Source: a virus
Direction: 5' to 3' (one strand)
DNA: 37,594 nt
IMG/VR virus record: IMGVR_UViG_3300044712_002656
Span: 1 to 37,594 of that record
The notes beneath the pieces were generated by a model. It made no database searches and had not been told where the DNA came from. It saw nothing but the letters and a program-made list of their open reading frames with translations. Each line of letters begins with the position of its first letter. Within the stretch, counting starts at the first letter, position 1. This document shows, piece by piece, positions 30,769 through 37,594 of the stretch. The translations under genes were made by a program, and so were the position numbers.

Positions 30769-31638
30769 ATGCAGATTATTAAAGGCGGTTATTCGGTTGT
30801 TGAATTTGATGACAATGCATCATTCACCAACCCGAGAAGGCTGAGCAAACTGTTGAAGGCGGGAACGTCGTTTCTGCCGAAGACGTTGACGGAGGAATTT
30901 GCGGACAACAAATCCGTTGCTGCCGCTAAAGCAGTCGACGTGAGTGTGCGCGATGCGAATGTCGACAACGCTGCGGGTTCCGCGTATGCCGCATTGAAGG
31001 CGTACGAAGAAGCCCGCACACCGCTATATTTTCGTTTTGTTAAATCGTTGTCCGAAAGCATTGTGGTTCATGCCTGCGATGCTGCCTGGCAAGAATCGGT
31101 TGCGGCCGATGTTGTGTCGGCAGTTGACAACGAGGATTTAAAGGAAGGAACTGCAAGCATTGCATTGAGTTTTTCAAATGCGATTGCTCCCAACACAATT
31201 CTTGCAACAGTGGCGGTGGTAAAAAATCTCACCACTGTAAAGATCATACGGCTCTGGGTGAAGAGTGCTCTTGCTAAATCGGCAGGAGATTTGGTATTTC
31301 TGATTGATAATACGGCCAATTGCGCATCTCCGCTTGAAACACTTCCTCTGCCCGCTTTAGCAGCAGCTACCTGGACAGAGGTAAATTTAGTCCTTTTAAA
31401 TCCGTCCTTGCTTGGCAGTGTAATATCGATTGGCCTGAAAGCGGTCACCGGCGCCGAACTCACCGATGCTATTTTAATTGACAACGTGCGAGGCGTGACC
31501 GGTGTTGTTACAGTCCTGAACAATATCATCCCAAAGGTAAACTTTGAAATGAATGAATCAGGAAAACATAATGCAATAAAAGTAACCGGCGAAGGGTTTG
31601 CCGATACCGAAGCGAATTTGTTAACAACTAATTTCTAA
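30769..31638 (+). CDS. Tail-tube-like protein, paralogue 2, with an inserted jelly-roll-like domain
   Basis: The first ~100 residues share the pattern of the two neighbouring paralogues (GGYSVVEFDDNASFT, KAGTSFLPKTLTEEFADN, ARTPLYFRFV). The end resumes the same fold (NFEMNESGKHNAIKVTGEGF). About 130-150 residues are inserted between: a serine/alanine-rich beta domain with TIALSF-like strands, a LWVKSALAKSAGDLVF strand and TWTEVNLVLLN, resembling a carbohydrate-binding module. It could decorate the tail with a surface-binding domain. Confidence 0.7.
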   Translation: MQIIKGGYSVVEFDDNASFTNPRRLSKLLKAGTSFLPKTLTEEFADNKSVAAAKAVDVSVRDANVDNAAGSAYAALKAYEEARTPLYFRFVKSLSESIVVHACDAAWQESVAADVVSAVDNEDLKEGTASIALSFSNAIAPNTILATVAVVKNLTTVKIIRLWVKSALAKSAGDLVFLIDNTANCASPLETLPLPALAAATWTEVNLVLLNPSLLGSVISIGLKAVTGAELTDAILIDNVRGVTGVVTVLNNIIPKVNFEMNESGKHNAIKVTGEGFADTEANLLTTNF

Positions 31639-31661
31639 CAATAATTAAGGAGCATTAAGCC

Positions 31662-32075
31662 ATGACATTATTCAAAGGCGGTATCAGCAAAGTAGAGTAT
31701 GACGACAACGTCGACTTCACCACTGCTACAGAAATTCCGGGCATTATGAAATCTTCGAAGATCGAGTTTTCGACCCCGACCGAAGAGAATGCCGCGAACA
31801 AAAATGTGGGCGCCGGTAAAGCAGTGAAATTTAACTTCGACAGTGAAGATTTGACGGCGGCCGTCTATACCGAATTGATTGCTGCAGAAGCGGCGCACAC
31901 CACGGTCTTTATTCGTGTTACCGGGATCAACACCGCACAGAAATTGGTGCTGAAGAATTGTGCACCGATTGTTGATCTGAAACCGGAGGAGGCCGGAAAG
32001 AACTGGAAGCGTGTGGTTAGCGGCACTGGTTTTGCGGCATCGGAATCAGATCTGATGACATTGACGCTTTCGTAA
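31662..32075 (+). CDS. Major tail tube protein candidate, paralogue 3
   Basis: The 137-residue product begins MTLFKGGISKVEYDDNVDFT and has the shared SSKIEFSTPTEENAANKN and VGAGKAVKF segments. It ends KNWKRVVSGTGFAASESDL. With AAGGAG upstream, followed by a strong terminator and then by frameshifting tail chaperones and the tape measure, it sits exactly where the abundant tube subunit is expected. Confidence 0.68.
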   Translation: MTLFKGGISKVEYDDNVDFTTATEIPGIMKSSKIEFSTPTEENAANKNVGAGKAVKFNFDSEDLTAAVYTELIAAEAAHTTVFIRVTGINTAQKLVLKNCAPIVDLKPEEAGKNWKRVVSGTGFAASESDLMTLTLS

Positions 32076-32104
32076 TCCAAACTGATCTATTTCACAAATA
32101 ACCC

Positions 32105-32152
32105 GGGGCGCGGCAGCGAAGAGCGAGAGCAGCTACCGCGCCCCTTTTCTTT
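32105..32152 (+). terminator. Intrinsic terminator after the tail tube gene
   Basis: GGGGCGCGG (32105-32113) pairs perfectly with CCGCGCCCC (32136-32144) and is followed by TTTTCTTT. It would lower expression of the downstream chaperone, tape measure and tip genes relative to the tube protein. Confidence 0.82.
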
Positions 32153-32173
32153 AACACAAACGGGGATCTCCAC

Positions 32174-32683
32174 ATGGAAACAATCATCTCTGATAAGAAA
32201 TACATTGCAACAATTTCCTTGCGACAAGACGAACTGCTGGCGCCGATCATTTATGAAATGATGAACGAATGCCCGGATACAATCAATCATACGAACAAAT
32301 CAACGCTTGATATTCTTGGTAATCTCCGGGAAGGTCAACACCATGTTGAGGCGCTGGCATCCGGCGACGACAGTAAGATCGACCTATCGGAGATTAAAAA
32401 GAATATTGAGGCAACGCAATCGTCAACAGTGGCCGTTGCTATGGATATGATCATGGTGAATGCGTGGATCTATTCAAAAGGATATGCCTCAAAGATTATG
32501 TCAATTCTGCTCGTTCCGGAGGGTGAAAAATTTGACGAATCAAAGATCCCGGCCCTGCAGGAATTGTTCGGTGCCCAGGCCTCCAGAGAAATTGCCAACG
32601 AGGTGATTAACTATTTTTTTCAGAGAAGCGGCGTCTTCGGGATCGGTATGCAAGCATTTTCTCCGAAGGCAGCGACGAAGTAA
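32174..32683 (+). CDS. Tail assembly chaperone, short form (gpG-type)
   Basis: The 169-residue product lies between tube and tape measure genes, the standard place of the lambda G-type chaperone that coats the tape measure. It is acidic and helical. Near its end the sequence AAC TAT TTT TTT CAG contains a T TTT TTT heptamer; a -1 slip there produces a longer protein. The normal product ends 20 residues after the slip site. Confidence 0.8.
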   Translation: METIISDKKYIATISLRQDELLAPIIYEMMNECPDTINHTNKSTLDILGNLREGQHHVEALASGDDSKIDLSEIKKNIEATQSSTVAVAMDMIMVNAWIYSKGYASKIMSILLVPEGEKFDESKIPALQELFGAQASREIANEVINYFFQRSGVFGIGMQAFSPKAATK

Positions 32684-32844
32684 ATACAGCGATCACGCCG
32701 CAGGATCGTTTAGCCTTCACGCTGTGCGGAACCGACAAGTCCCGGTTTCAATCTGTAAAACTGCAGGATTTGGAAGTTGTGTATAAACAAATATTTCTTT
32801 TGAACGAAGAGATCGACAGGCAAAAACAAGCTGCCAATAAATAA
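32174..32844 (+). CDS. Tail assembly chaperone, frameshifted long form (gpGT-type)
   Basis: A -1 slip at the T7 run (32614-32620) joins the first 149 codons to a 74-codon open stretch in the other frame, reading SEKRRLRDRYASIFSEGSDE through to RQKQAANK and ending in TAA at 32842-32844. The shifted frame has no good start of its own and fills the gap up to the tape measure ATG, with which it overlaps (TAATG). This is the conserved G/GT arrangement of long-tailed phages, giving about 223 residues. Confidence 0.88.
32614..32620 (+). promoter_or_regulatory. Programmed -1 frameshift site, T TTT TTT
   Basis: Seven thymines are read TAT TTT TTT in frame zero, matching the X XXY YYZ rule. The -1 frame opens only a few codons upstream, after a TAA created across ATT AAC. 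Short stems (GAAG/CTTC, CTTCGG/CCGAAG) lie shortly downstream and could stimulate the shift. Confidence 0.85.
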
Positions 32845-35180
32845 TGGGAAATTTAACTGAAATAAAAACCGTCTTTACAATTGATTTAAGTCCGTACATG
32901 ACCGGGCTAAAATCGATGTTAACCATGACGCAGCAGACCGGTGCGCAGCTGAAGCCGCTGCTGAACCTGGAGATCGATCAGGCGAGCTTTTCTGAACTGG
33001 AAAAAGTATACGATGATTATCTCAAACAGGTGAAAGCTTCCGTTCCGGTTTCAACGGACGCGGCGGCGGCCGCTGATGTGCTCGGTGCGGCCCGGGTTGG
33101 TGAAGGCAAGGTCACTGAGAAGGCAACGAAAATACAGGGAGATCACGCTGTTACACTCCACAAAGGAAAGCGTGAAGCGCTTGAAGCATTCGGAGCCATT
33201 TCGTTTTTGACTCAGGGAATGGTTCAACTTGCCTCTTCGAGTGATCCTGCAAATAAAAGCCTTGAAAAACTTAATCAAGGAATGTCGCAGGGAATCTCCG
33301 CAGGGTTCGGTTTGGCCGGTATGCTAACGATGGTGAACCCGGCGTTAGGTGGTACCGCTGTTATGATTGGCGCTGTGGTTGCAGGCAGTGTTGCATTATT
33401 ATCCTTTCTGGACACCGGCACGAAAAAAACAAAAGAATACACCGAAGCGTTAAAGGATTTTGGTGATCAATTTCGGGGAGCGGCAACGAAAGATCTGTTG
33501 GCTTGGGCCGCCAATACAAAAAAAGCTTATGAAGAGGCTCAACAGAATGTACAAAAACAAGAACAATTGATTAAGGGTCTTGATGCGGCAGCAAAAGATT
33601 CCTTGGACGATCGTGTAAAGCGAGCTCAGGTAATTGATGTTGAAAAAAAGAAACTTGAAGAACTTACTACAATAGCCACGGCACATCATGAGGCTTGGGT
33701 TGCAGTGGAAAAAGCAGTGACCGCCTCTCTACTCAATAATTCAGAGGTTCGGAAACTGACCCGCGATTCTGAAATAGCTGCTATCCGGAATAATTATACA
33801 CGTCAACGTGCCGAGGCTACAGAGGCGTTGAAGGAAGAAAAAACACGGATCAATGAATCAACGGCATCCGCAGAAGAAAAACAACGAGCTCTCGTTGCCG
33901 TTGCCGGTAAGTACAGAACGCGGATTGCCGAAATAAATCAGGCTGAAAAGGAAGCTGCCGAACAAAAAGAAAAAGAGATCACCGCAGTAAAGAAAAGTGA
34001 ATCCGACAAACGGATGCGACTGGCCGAAGAGGAAGCCAGATTTATTGAACGAATGGCCGAACTTCAGCTGCAGGAAATATTAAACCGCGTTCGATTGTAC
34101 GGCCTGTCACTGGGAAAATCTGAAGAAGAAATATCGAAGGCGATTCATGATAGAAAAGTTATGGCTGCAAACGCCGAACTTAAAATTATTACTGACAAAG
34201 AATTACGTGGAGAAGCGCTCGATCAGGATACATTATTAAAAAAACAGGGATTGGAAACAACGCTCACGGCACTTGCCGCTGAAGGTGCGGAAATGCGTAT
34301 CCGAGCGACTGAACGGGAACGGCAAGCTGTTATTGATAGCATGCAGGCTATCACAGCAAATATCAGCATGGTATTTGGTAATCTGTTCCAATTGGAACAA
34401 CAGCGAACAGTTAAAACGGTTGGCGAAGAGAAAAAAAGGCGCCAGACGATGCTCGATGCTGAGCGAGATAAACGTTTAGCCGCTGCTGAAACTGCCGAAG
34501 CCAGAGCAGTAGTTGATCAGGAGTTTGCCAATAAAAAAGAAGCGCTTGATGCTGAAATGGATGAAAAAGCAAAAGCACAAATGCGCTCCTCGTTTCAGCT
34601 TCAAAAGGCAGCTCAAATTGCAAACGCAATGGTCGCAACTTATTCAGCGGCAGCTGCTGCGCTCGCTCCTCCTCCGCTCGGTTTAGGTCCGGTTTTCGGT
34701 CCGATTGTAGCAGCAACAGCTATTGCTGCAGGGTTAGCAAATATTGCCGTCATCAGTCAGCAAGAAATTCCGGGGCTGGCGTTGGGTGCTAAAGTGACAC
34801 AGCCCGGCGTGTTTCAGGTGGGCGAAGCGGGAACCGAGTGGGTTGTTCCGGAGAATAATTTTATCCAGGCATTCCGTGATGATCTTTCCCCTCGGCTCAG
34901 TCAGATTATGGCGCCGCAGATTAATCAGAATATTCTCGCCTCCATTAACGGCGGCGGTTCATTTGGCCAATCCAATCTTGTTCCAGCCGTTTCAATAAGT
35001 ATATCGATAGGAAATTATTATGGAACTGAAGATCATTTTCAAAACGTCCTTAAACCTGTGATTGAAGAAGAGATGAGAAAGGCTGGAATTCCAACGCTGG
35101 TCCGCCTATTTAGAAATCCGGTAAAACCTCAAAAGGTCGGTATCGTCCCCGGCGGATCATTCATCAGCGAGACTCCATAA
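32844..35180 (+). CDS. Tape measure protein
   Basis: The 778-residue protein sets tail length and is ejected with DNA. It is mostly helical with long coiled coils (about 205-600, rich in EKK and AEE repeats). There is a hydrophobic membrane-active segment near 160-190 (MVNPALGGTAVMIGAVVAGS) and another near 610-640. A C-terminal GVFQVGEAGTEWVVP motif is typical of tape measures. If helical at about 1.5 angstrom per residue, the tail would be near 115 nm, an inference only. Confidence 0.92.
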   Translation: MGNLTEIKTVFTIDLSPYMTGLKSMLTMTQQTGAQLKPLLNLEIDQASFSELEKVYDDYLKQVKASVPVSTDAAAAADVLGAARVGEGKVTEKATKIQGDHAVTLHKGKREALEAFGAISFLTQGMVQLASSSDPANKSLEKLNQGMSQGISAGFGLAGMLTMVNPALGGTAVMIGAVVAGSVALLSFLDTGTKKTKEYTEALKDFGDQFRGAATKDLLAWAANTKKAYEEAQQNVQKQEQLIKGLDAAAKDSLDDRVKRAQVIDVEKKKLEELTTIATAHHEAWVAVEKAVTASLLNNSEVRKLTRDSEIAAIRNNYTRQRAEATEALKEEKTRINESTASAEEKQRALVAVAGKYRTRIAEINQAEKEAAEQKEKEITAVKKSESDKRMRLAEEEARFIERMAELQLQEILNRVRLYGLSLGKSEEEISKAIHDRKVMAANAELKIITDKELRGEALDQDTLLKKQGLETTLTALAAEGAEMRIRATERERQAVIDSMQAITANISMVFGNLFQLEQQRTVKTVGEEKKRRQTMLDAERDKRLAAAETAEARAVVDQEFANKKEALDAEMDEKAKAQMRSSFQLQKAAQIANAMVATYSAAAAALAPPPLGLGPVFGPIVAATAIAAGLANIAVISQQEIPGLALGAKVTQPGVFQVGEAGTEWVVPENNFIQAFRDDLSPRLSQIMAPQINQNILASINGGGSFGQSNLVPAVSISISIGNYYGTEDHFQNVLKPVIEEEMRKAGIPTLVRLFRNPVKPQKVGIVPGGSFISETP

Positions 35181-35182
35181 CA

Positions 35183-37594
35183 ATGAGACTAACGGCCACA
35201 GCAGCATTTTTAATGGCAGCCCGCGCAGCAGGCCGGACCGTTGTGCCCAAATTTTCAATAAAGAAAACGGCGGACCGCTCCGAGCTGTTATCCGCCGGAA
35301 CGTGGATTGATGTAACAAATTACATTTCAAAAAAGAACATCCCGACGTTTAAGAACGATTTAGAGATCAATCTTTCCCAATTCTCCGCGAGCAAGCTTTC
35401 ACTTATTGGTCTCGATATTAGTTTGTGGGATACTAATTTTTTTAACTACGCTAATTTTCTTGAATTGAAGGTGGAATATATTCTCAGCGGTCTCACCGGT
35501 GAAGCTGTTGTTGTGTTTGCCGGTTGGGTAGAGAAGAAAAAAGGATCGTTTGTTGTTAAACGCCAGGAGCGTGCAAATACGGTTCACTTTGATGTGTGGA
35601 GTTATCCGGACTATGCGGATGAAGTTCATGCCTCCAGTATGGTTGCTCAGTACATTGATGAAGATATAGATGGTGCTGGTGCGTCGGGCTTGGTTCTTCC
35701 ACATATCAAAAGCCTTTATGTTACTGATGCAAATATCACCTCCTTTGTTCTTAAAAAAGGTGTGCACACCATTAGCTATCAGGTTGACGGTGTAAATAAA
35801 CAGGCAAAGCTTGACGACGGTGATTGGGTTACGCTTTCCACCGGCAACAATACATTAATTAATGGAGATGCCGATCAAAAAGTAACGGTGTATGCTAAGT
35901 CAACCATACCCGCTGCTGGTGAATTTTCTGACGACATTATTGTTGATACTCCGGCCGACACCTTCCCTAAAAATTGGTATTACACTGTTGGTGTACGGTT
36001 CCTGTTAACAACGTTGTTTGGTATGGCCGGAATAACCGCCTTAAGTTTTGATGCTTTGGAATATGATACGGCTGATGGTGGAAAGAAGATCTCGTTCCTG
36101 GATCTGGTCCCGAATGATGCGAGCATTACGCTGGCCCGTGATGCAATGGAGAGCGACGGCACATATTTATGGTGCGGGGTTGGCAATAAATTATATCGTC
36201 GTAACATGACCACCGGTGAATATGTGTTGAAACAAACATTAACCGCCGGTTACAGAATCCGCCGAATATTATTTAATGCCCGGAACGGGCACTTATGGAT
36301 TTTTTATTATACCGGCGCGAATGTTACAAAGCTTCGCCGGTACATTATTGGGACCGATACACTCAGTGCCGAGATTGCAATAACAGATGCCCACCCGCAA
36401 TCGATCACTATTTCTGATTACAATTCTTTGCTCAGTGGTTATGTATATTCAGTGGTTTATCTTGATACCACAGGATATGTGAAAGAGGTGGACGGTTCTA
36501 CGTTAGCCATTACAACAATTGTTACAACGTCTTCATCAAACGATTTCGTTCTTTTCAGCAGCTCAACTCGGCAAATATACTATTTTCGCGGCGCGGCAAT
36601 GTATTTAATTTCCCGCGATATTGATACCGGCATTTGGGCGGACGATGGGCTGCAGTATACATATTCAATTGGTTACACTCGGTGGGCCTATCACGCCAGT
36701 GAACAGCGCGTGTATTTTTTTATGTCTGAGGGTTCGCCTTCCCACTATAAAATTAAATCGCATACGCTGGTATCGAACACCATCACGGAGGTTCTTGATC
36801 TCGGAGTGGCCGGGAACGATAATTTTGTTTCTGCCATGCATTATAGCACGACCGAAACCTCGGTTGCCTTCACCACAGCAGGACAAGATTTATATTTGCT
36901 CGCTTCAAACGCCGGAACATTAGTTGATGCTGGCGTGTATCATAAGTGGCACACAATGGCCGATCATGGGTCCAGACTGTACGGTGTTGATGTTCTTGGC
37001 CGGTTATATCACTATGCAAATGTTGTGGCGCTCTATGTTGAAACGGCTAAGTTTACCGGAATGAAAGTTCGCGGCGCCATTGAAAAAGCGTGCAGTTCCT
37101 TTAATTTGGTCTATAAAATAAGTTCTATAAAAAATGCTCGCGTGCAGCGCCGGTCGGACTCAAACGGGAATGTTGTTACATCCGGGCAGACTGTAGCATT
37201 GACCTCAGATAACATGCGGGATATTAGCGATGAATCTTTTTACGGCGACGCTTATGATATTGTTAAGGTGAGCAACGGCACCAATGAAGTGAATTATGAT
37301 GGCAGCGTGTTTGATGCGATCGCCTTTGATAAAGAAAAGGTGTATCCGCTTGAAAGTGACTGGATTCCGAACGAAATATTAGAGGATCTCGCGTTTAATT
37401 TGTACCAATTCTTTTCGGTCTTTCACAAGATCTATATGGTCCCGTCCCCTGCAGCATTAATGCAGTATGAGTGTTTAGATGGTGCAACGATTGTTCACAC
37501 TGGGAAAATGACACTTAATGAATCCGGTGTAATTGTCTCTGATTCGATAGACAATGCCGGTCGGCCTGAATTTAAAATATTGGCAAATGCATGA
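35183..37594 (+). CDS. Tail-tip / baseplate hub protein with an inserted beta-propeller
   Basis: The 803-residue product follows the tape measure, where the distal tail and hub proteins belong. The N-terminal ~300 residues are beta-rich and hub-like (ELKVEYILSG..VVFAGWVEKK). Residues ~310-625 contain about seven related blades, each with a strand pair such as GTYLWCGVGNKLYRR, GHLWIFYYTGANVTKLRR, RQIYYFRGAAMYLISRD and SRLYGVDVLGRLYHY, suggesting a seven-bladed propeller. The C-terminal part returns to a hub-like fold. The propeller probably binds a host surface ligand. Confidence 0.65.
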   Translation: MRLTATAAFLMAARAAGRTVVPKFSIKKTADRSELLSAGTWIDVTNYISKKNIPTFKNDLEINLSQFSASKLSLIGLDISLWDTNFFNYANFLELKVEYILSGLTGEAVVVFAGWVEKKKGSFVVKRQERANTVHFDVWSYPDYADEVHASSMVAQYIDEDIDGAGASGLVLPHIKSLYVTDANITSFVLKKGVHTISYQVDGVNKQAKLDDGDWVTLSTGNNTLINGDADQKVTVYAKSTIPAAGEFSDDIIVDTPADTFPKNWYYTVGVRFLLTTLFGMAGITALSFDALEYDTADGGKKISFLDLVPNDASITLARDAMESDGTYLWCGVGNKLYRRNMTTGEYVLKQTLTAGYRIRRILFNARNGHLWIFYYTGANVTKLRRYIIGTDTLSAEIAITDAHPQSITISDYNSLLSGYVYSVVYLDTTGYVKEVDGSTLAITTIVTTSSSNDFVLFSSSTRQIYYFRGAAMYLISRDIDTGIWADDGLQYTYSIGYTRWAYHASEQRVYFFMSEGSPSHYKIKSHTLVSNTITEVLDLGVAGNDNFVSAMHYSTTETSVAFTTAGQDLYLLASNAGTLVDAGVYHKWHTMADHGSRLYGVDVLGRLYHYANVVALYVETAKFTGMKVRGAIEKACSSFNLVYKISSIKNARVQRRSDSNGNVVTSGQTVALTSDNMRDISDESFYGDAYDIVKVSNGTNEVNYDGSVFDAIAFDKEKVYPLESDWIPNEILEDLAFNLYQFFSVFHKIYMVPSPAALMQYECLDGATIVHTGKMTLNESGVIVSDSIDNAGRPEFKILANA

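Noticed and set aside
1-37594. Complete circular or terminally defined phage genome
   Set aside because: Both edges are exact stop codons of converging genes, with no Mu-type TG...CA end, no repeated transposase sites and no direct overlap between the two ends.

Overview
The window is most of the genome of a temperate, transposable (Mu-like) tailed phage or prophage. The identification rests on a DDE transposase of the MuA type, a MuB-type AAA+ ATPase, GemA-like and CII-like regulators, a Cro/Ner-like protein facing a CI/LexA-type repressor, and a full set of Mu-type head genes: small and large terminase, DUF935 portal, Mu F-like protein, Mu I-like protease/scaffold, Mu T-like capsid, gp36, gpG and gp37. 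There is a tape measure gene and frameshifting tail chaperones, and I see no tail sheath, so a long non-contractile (siphovirus-like) tail is likely. The host is probably Gram-negative: the lysis genes are a glucosaminidase with a signal anchor plus a holin-like protein, and some proteins end like outer-membrane beta-barrels. Strong Shine-Dalgarno sites argue against a typical Bacteroidia host. A Bacteroidota/Ignavibacteriota-type host is only a guess. Both edges fall exactly on stop codons, and I see no Mu-type genome ends, so the termini probably lie outside the window.

Layout. A bidirectional control region lies near 18129-18205. Leftward (minus strand, about 18128 to 6917) runs a long early operon: Cro/Ner-like, two small genes, CII-like, MuA, MuB, many small accessory proteins, GemA and several zinc-finger and winged-helix proteins. 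Further left on the same strand (6803 to 1) comes a DNA-packaging operon: small terminase, large terminase, small genes, a Dam-type methylase, a membrane protein, portal and Mu F. Rightward (plus strand) are the repressor and two AT-rich cargo genes (18206-19760), a repeat-rich leader (19798-20025), an HNH/AP2 homing endonuclease, and then one long structural operon. Its order is fibre/adhesin proteins, lysis genes, protease/scaffold, decoration protein, capsid, tail genes, tape measure and a beta-propeller tail-tip protein.

The most interesting observation is a matched pair of control modules, one in front of each divergent late operon: 6816-6920 on the minus strand and 19798-20025 on the plus strand. 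Each has a sigma70-like promoter (TTGACR, 17 bp, TATTTT), a conserved ATCGCGG/GCCCCGAT leader, an intrinsic-terminator hairpin with a T tract, and then ATTTTAAAC. The right module carries two further tandem 55-bp leader copies. This promoter-then-terminator design suggests that both late operons are switched on together by antitermination or attenuation. Mu instead uses an activator.

Other unusual points are a T7 slippery site joining two tail chaperone frames, and an A9 slippery site that appears to fuse portal to Mu F. Signal-peptide-like N-termini occur on the capsid and decoration proteins. The tail-tube-like gene is present three times, one copy with an inserted domain. The window also holds a tRNA-like element lacking a normal D-arm, an accessory gene interrupted by one in-frame TGA, and a pseudoknot-like intergenic element.
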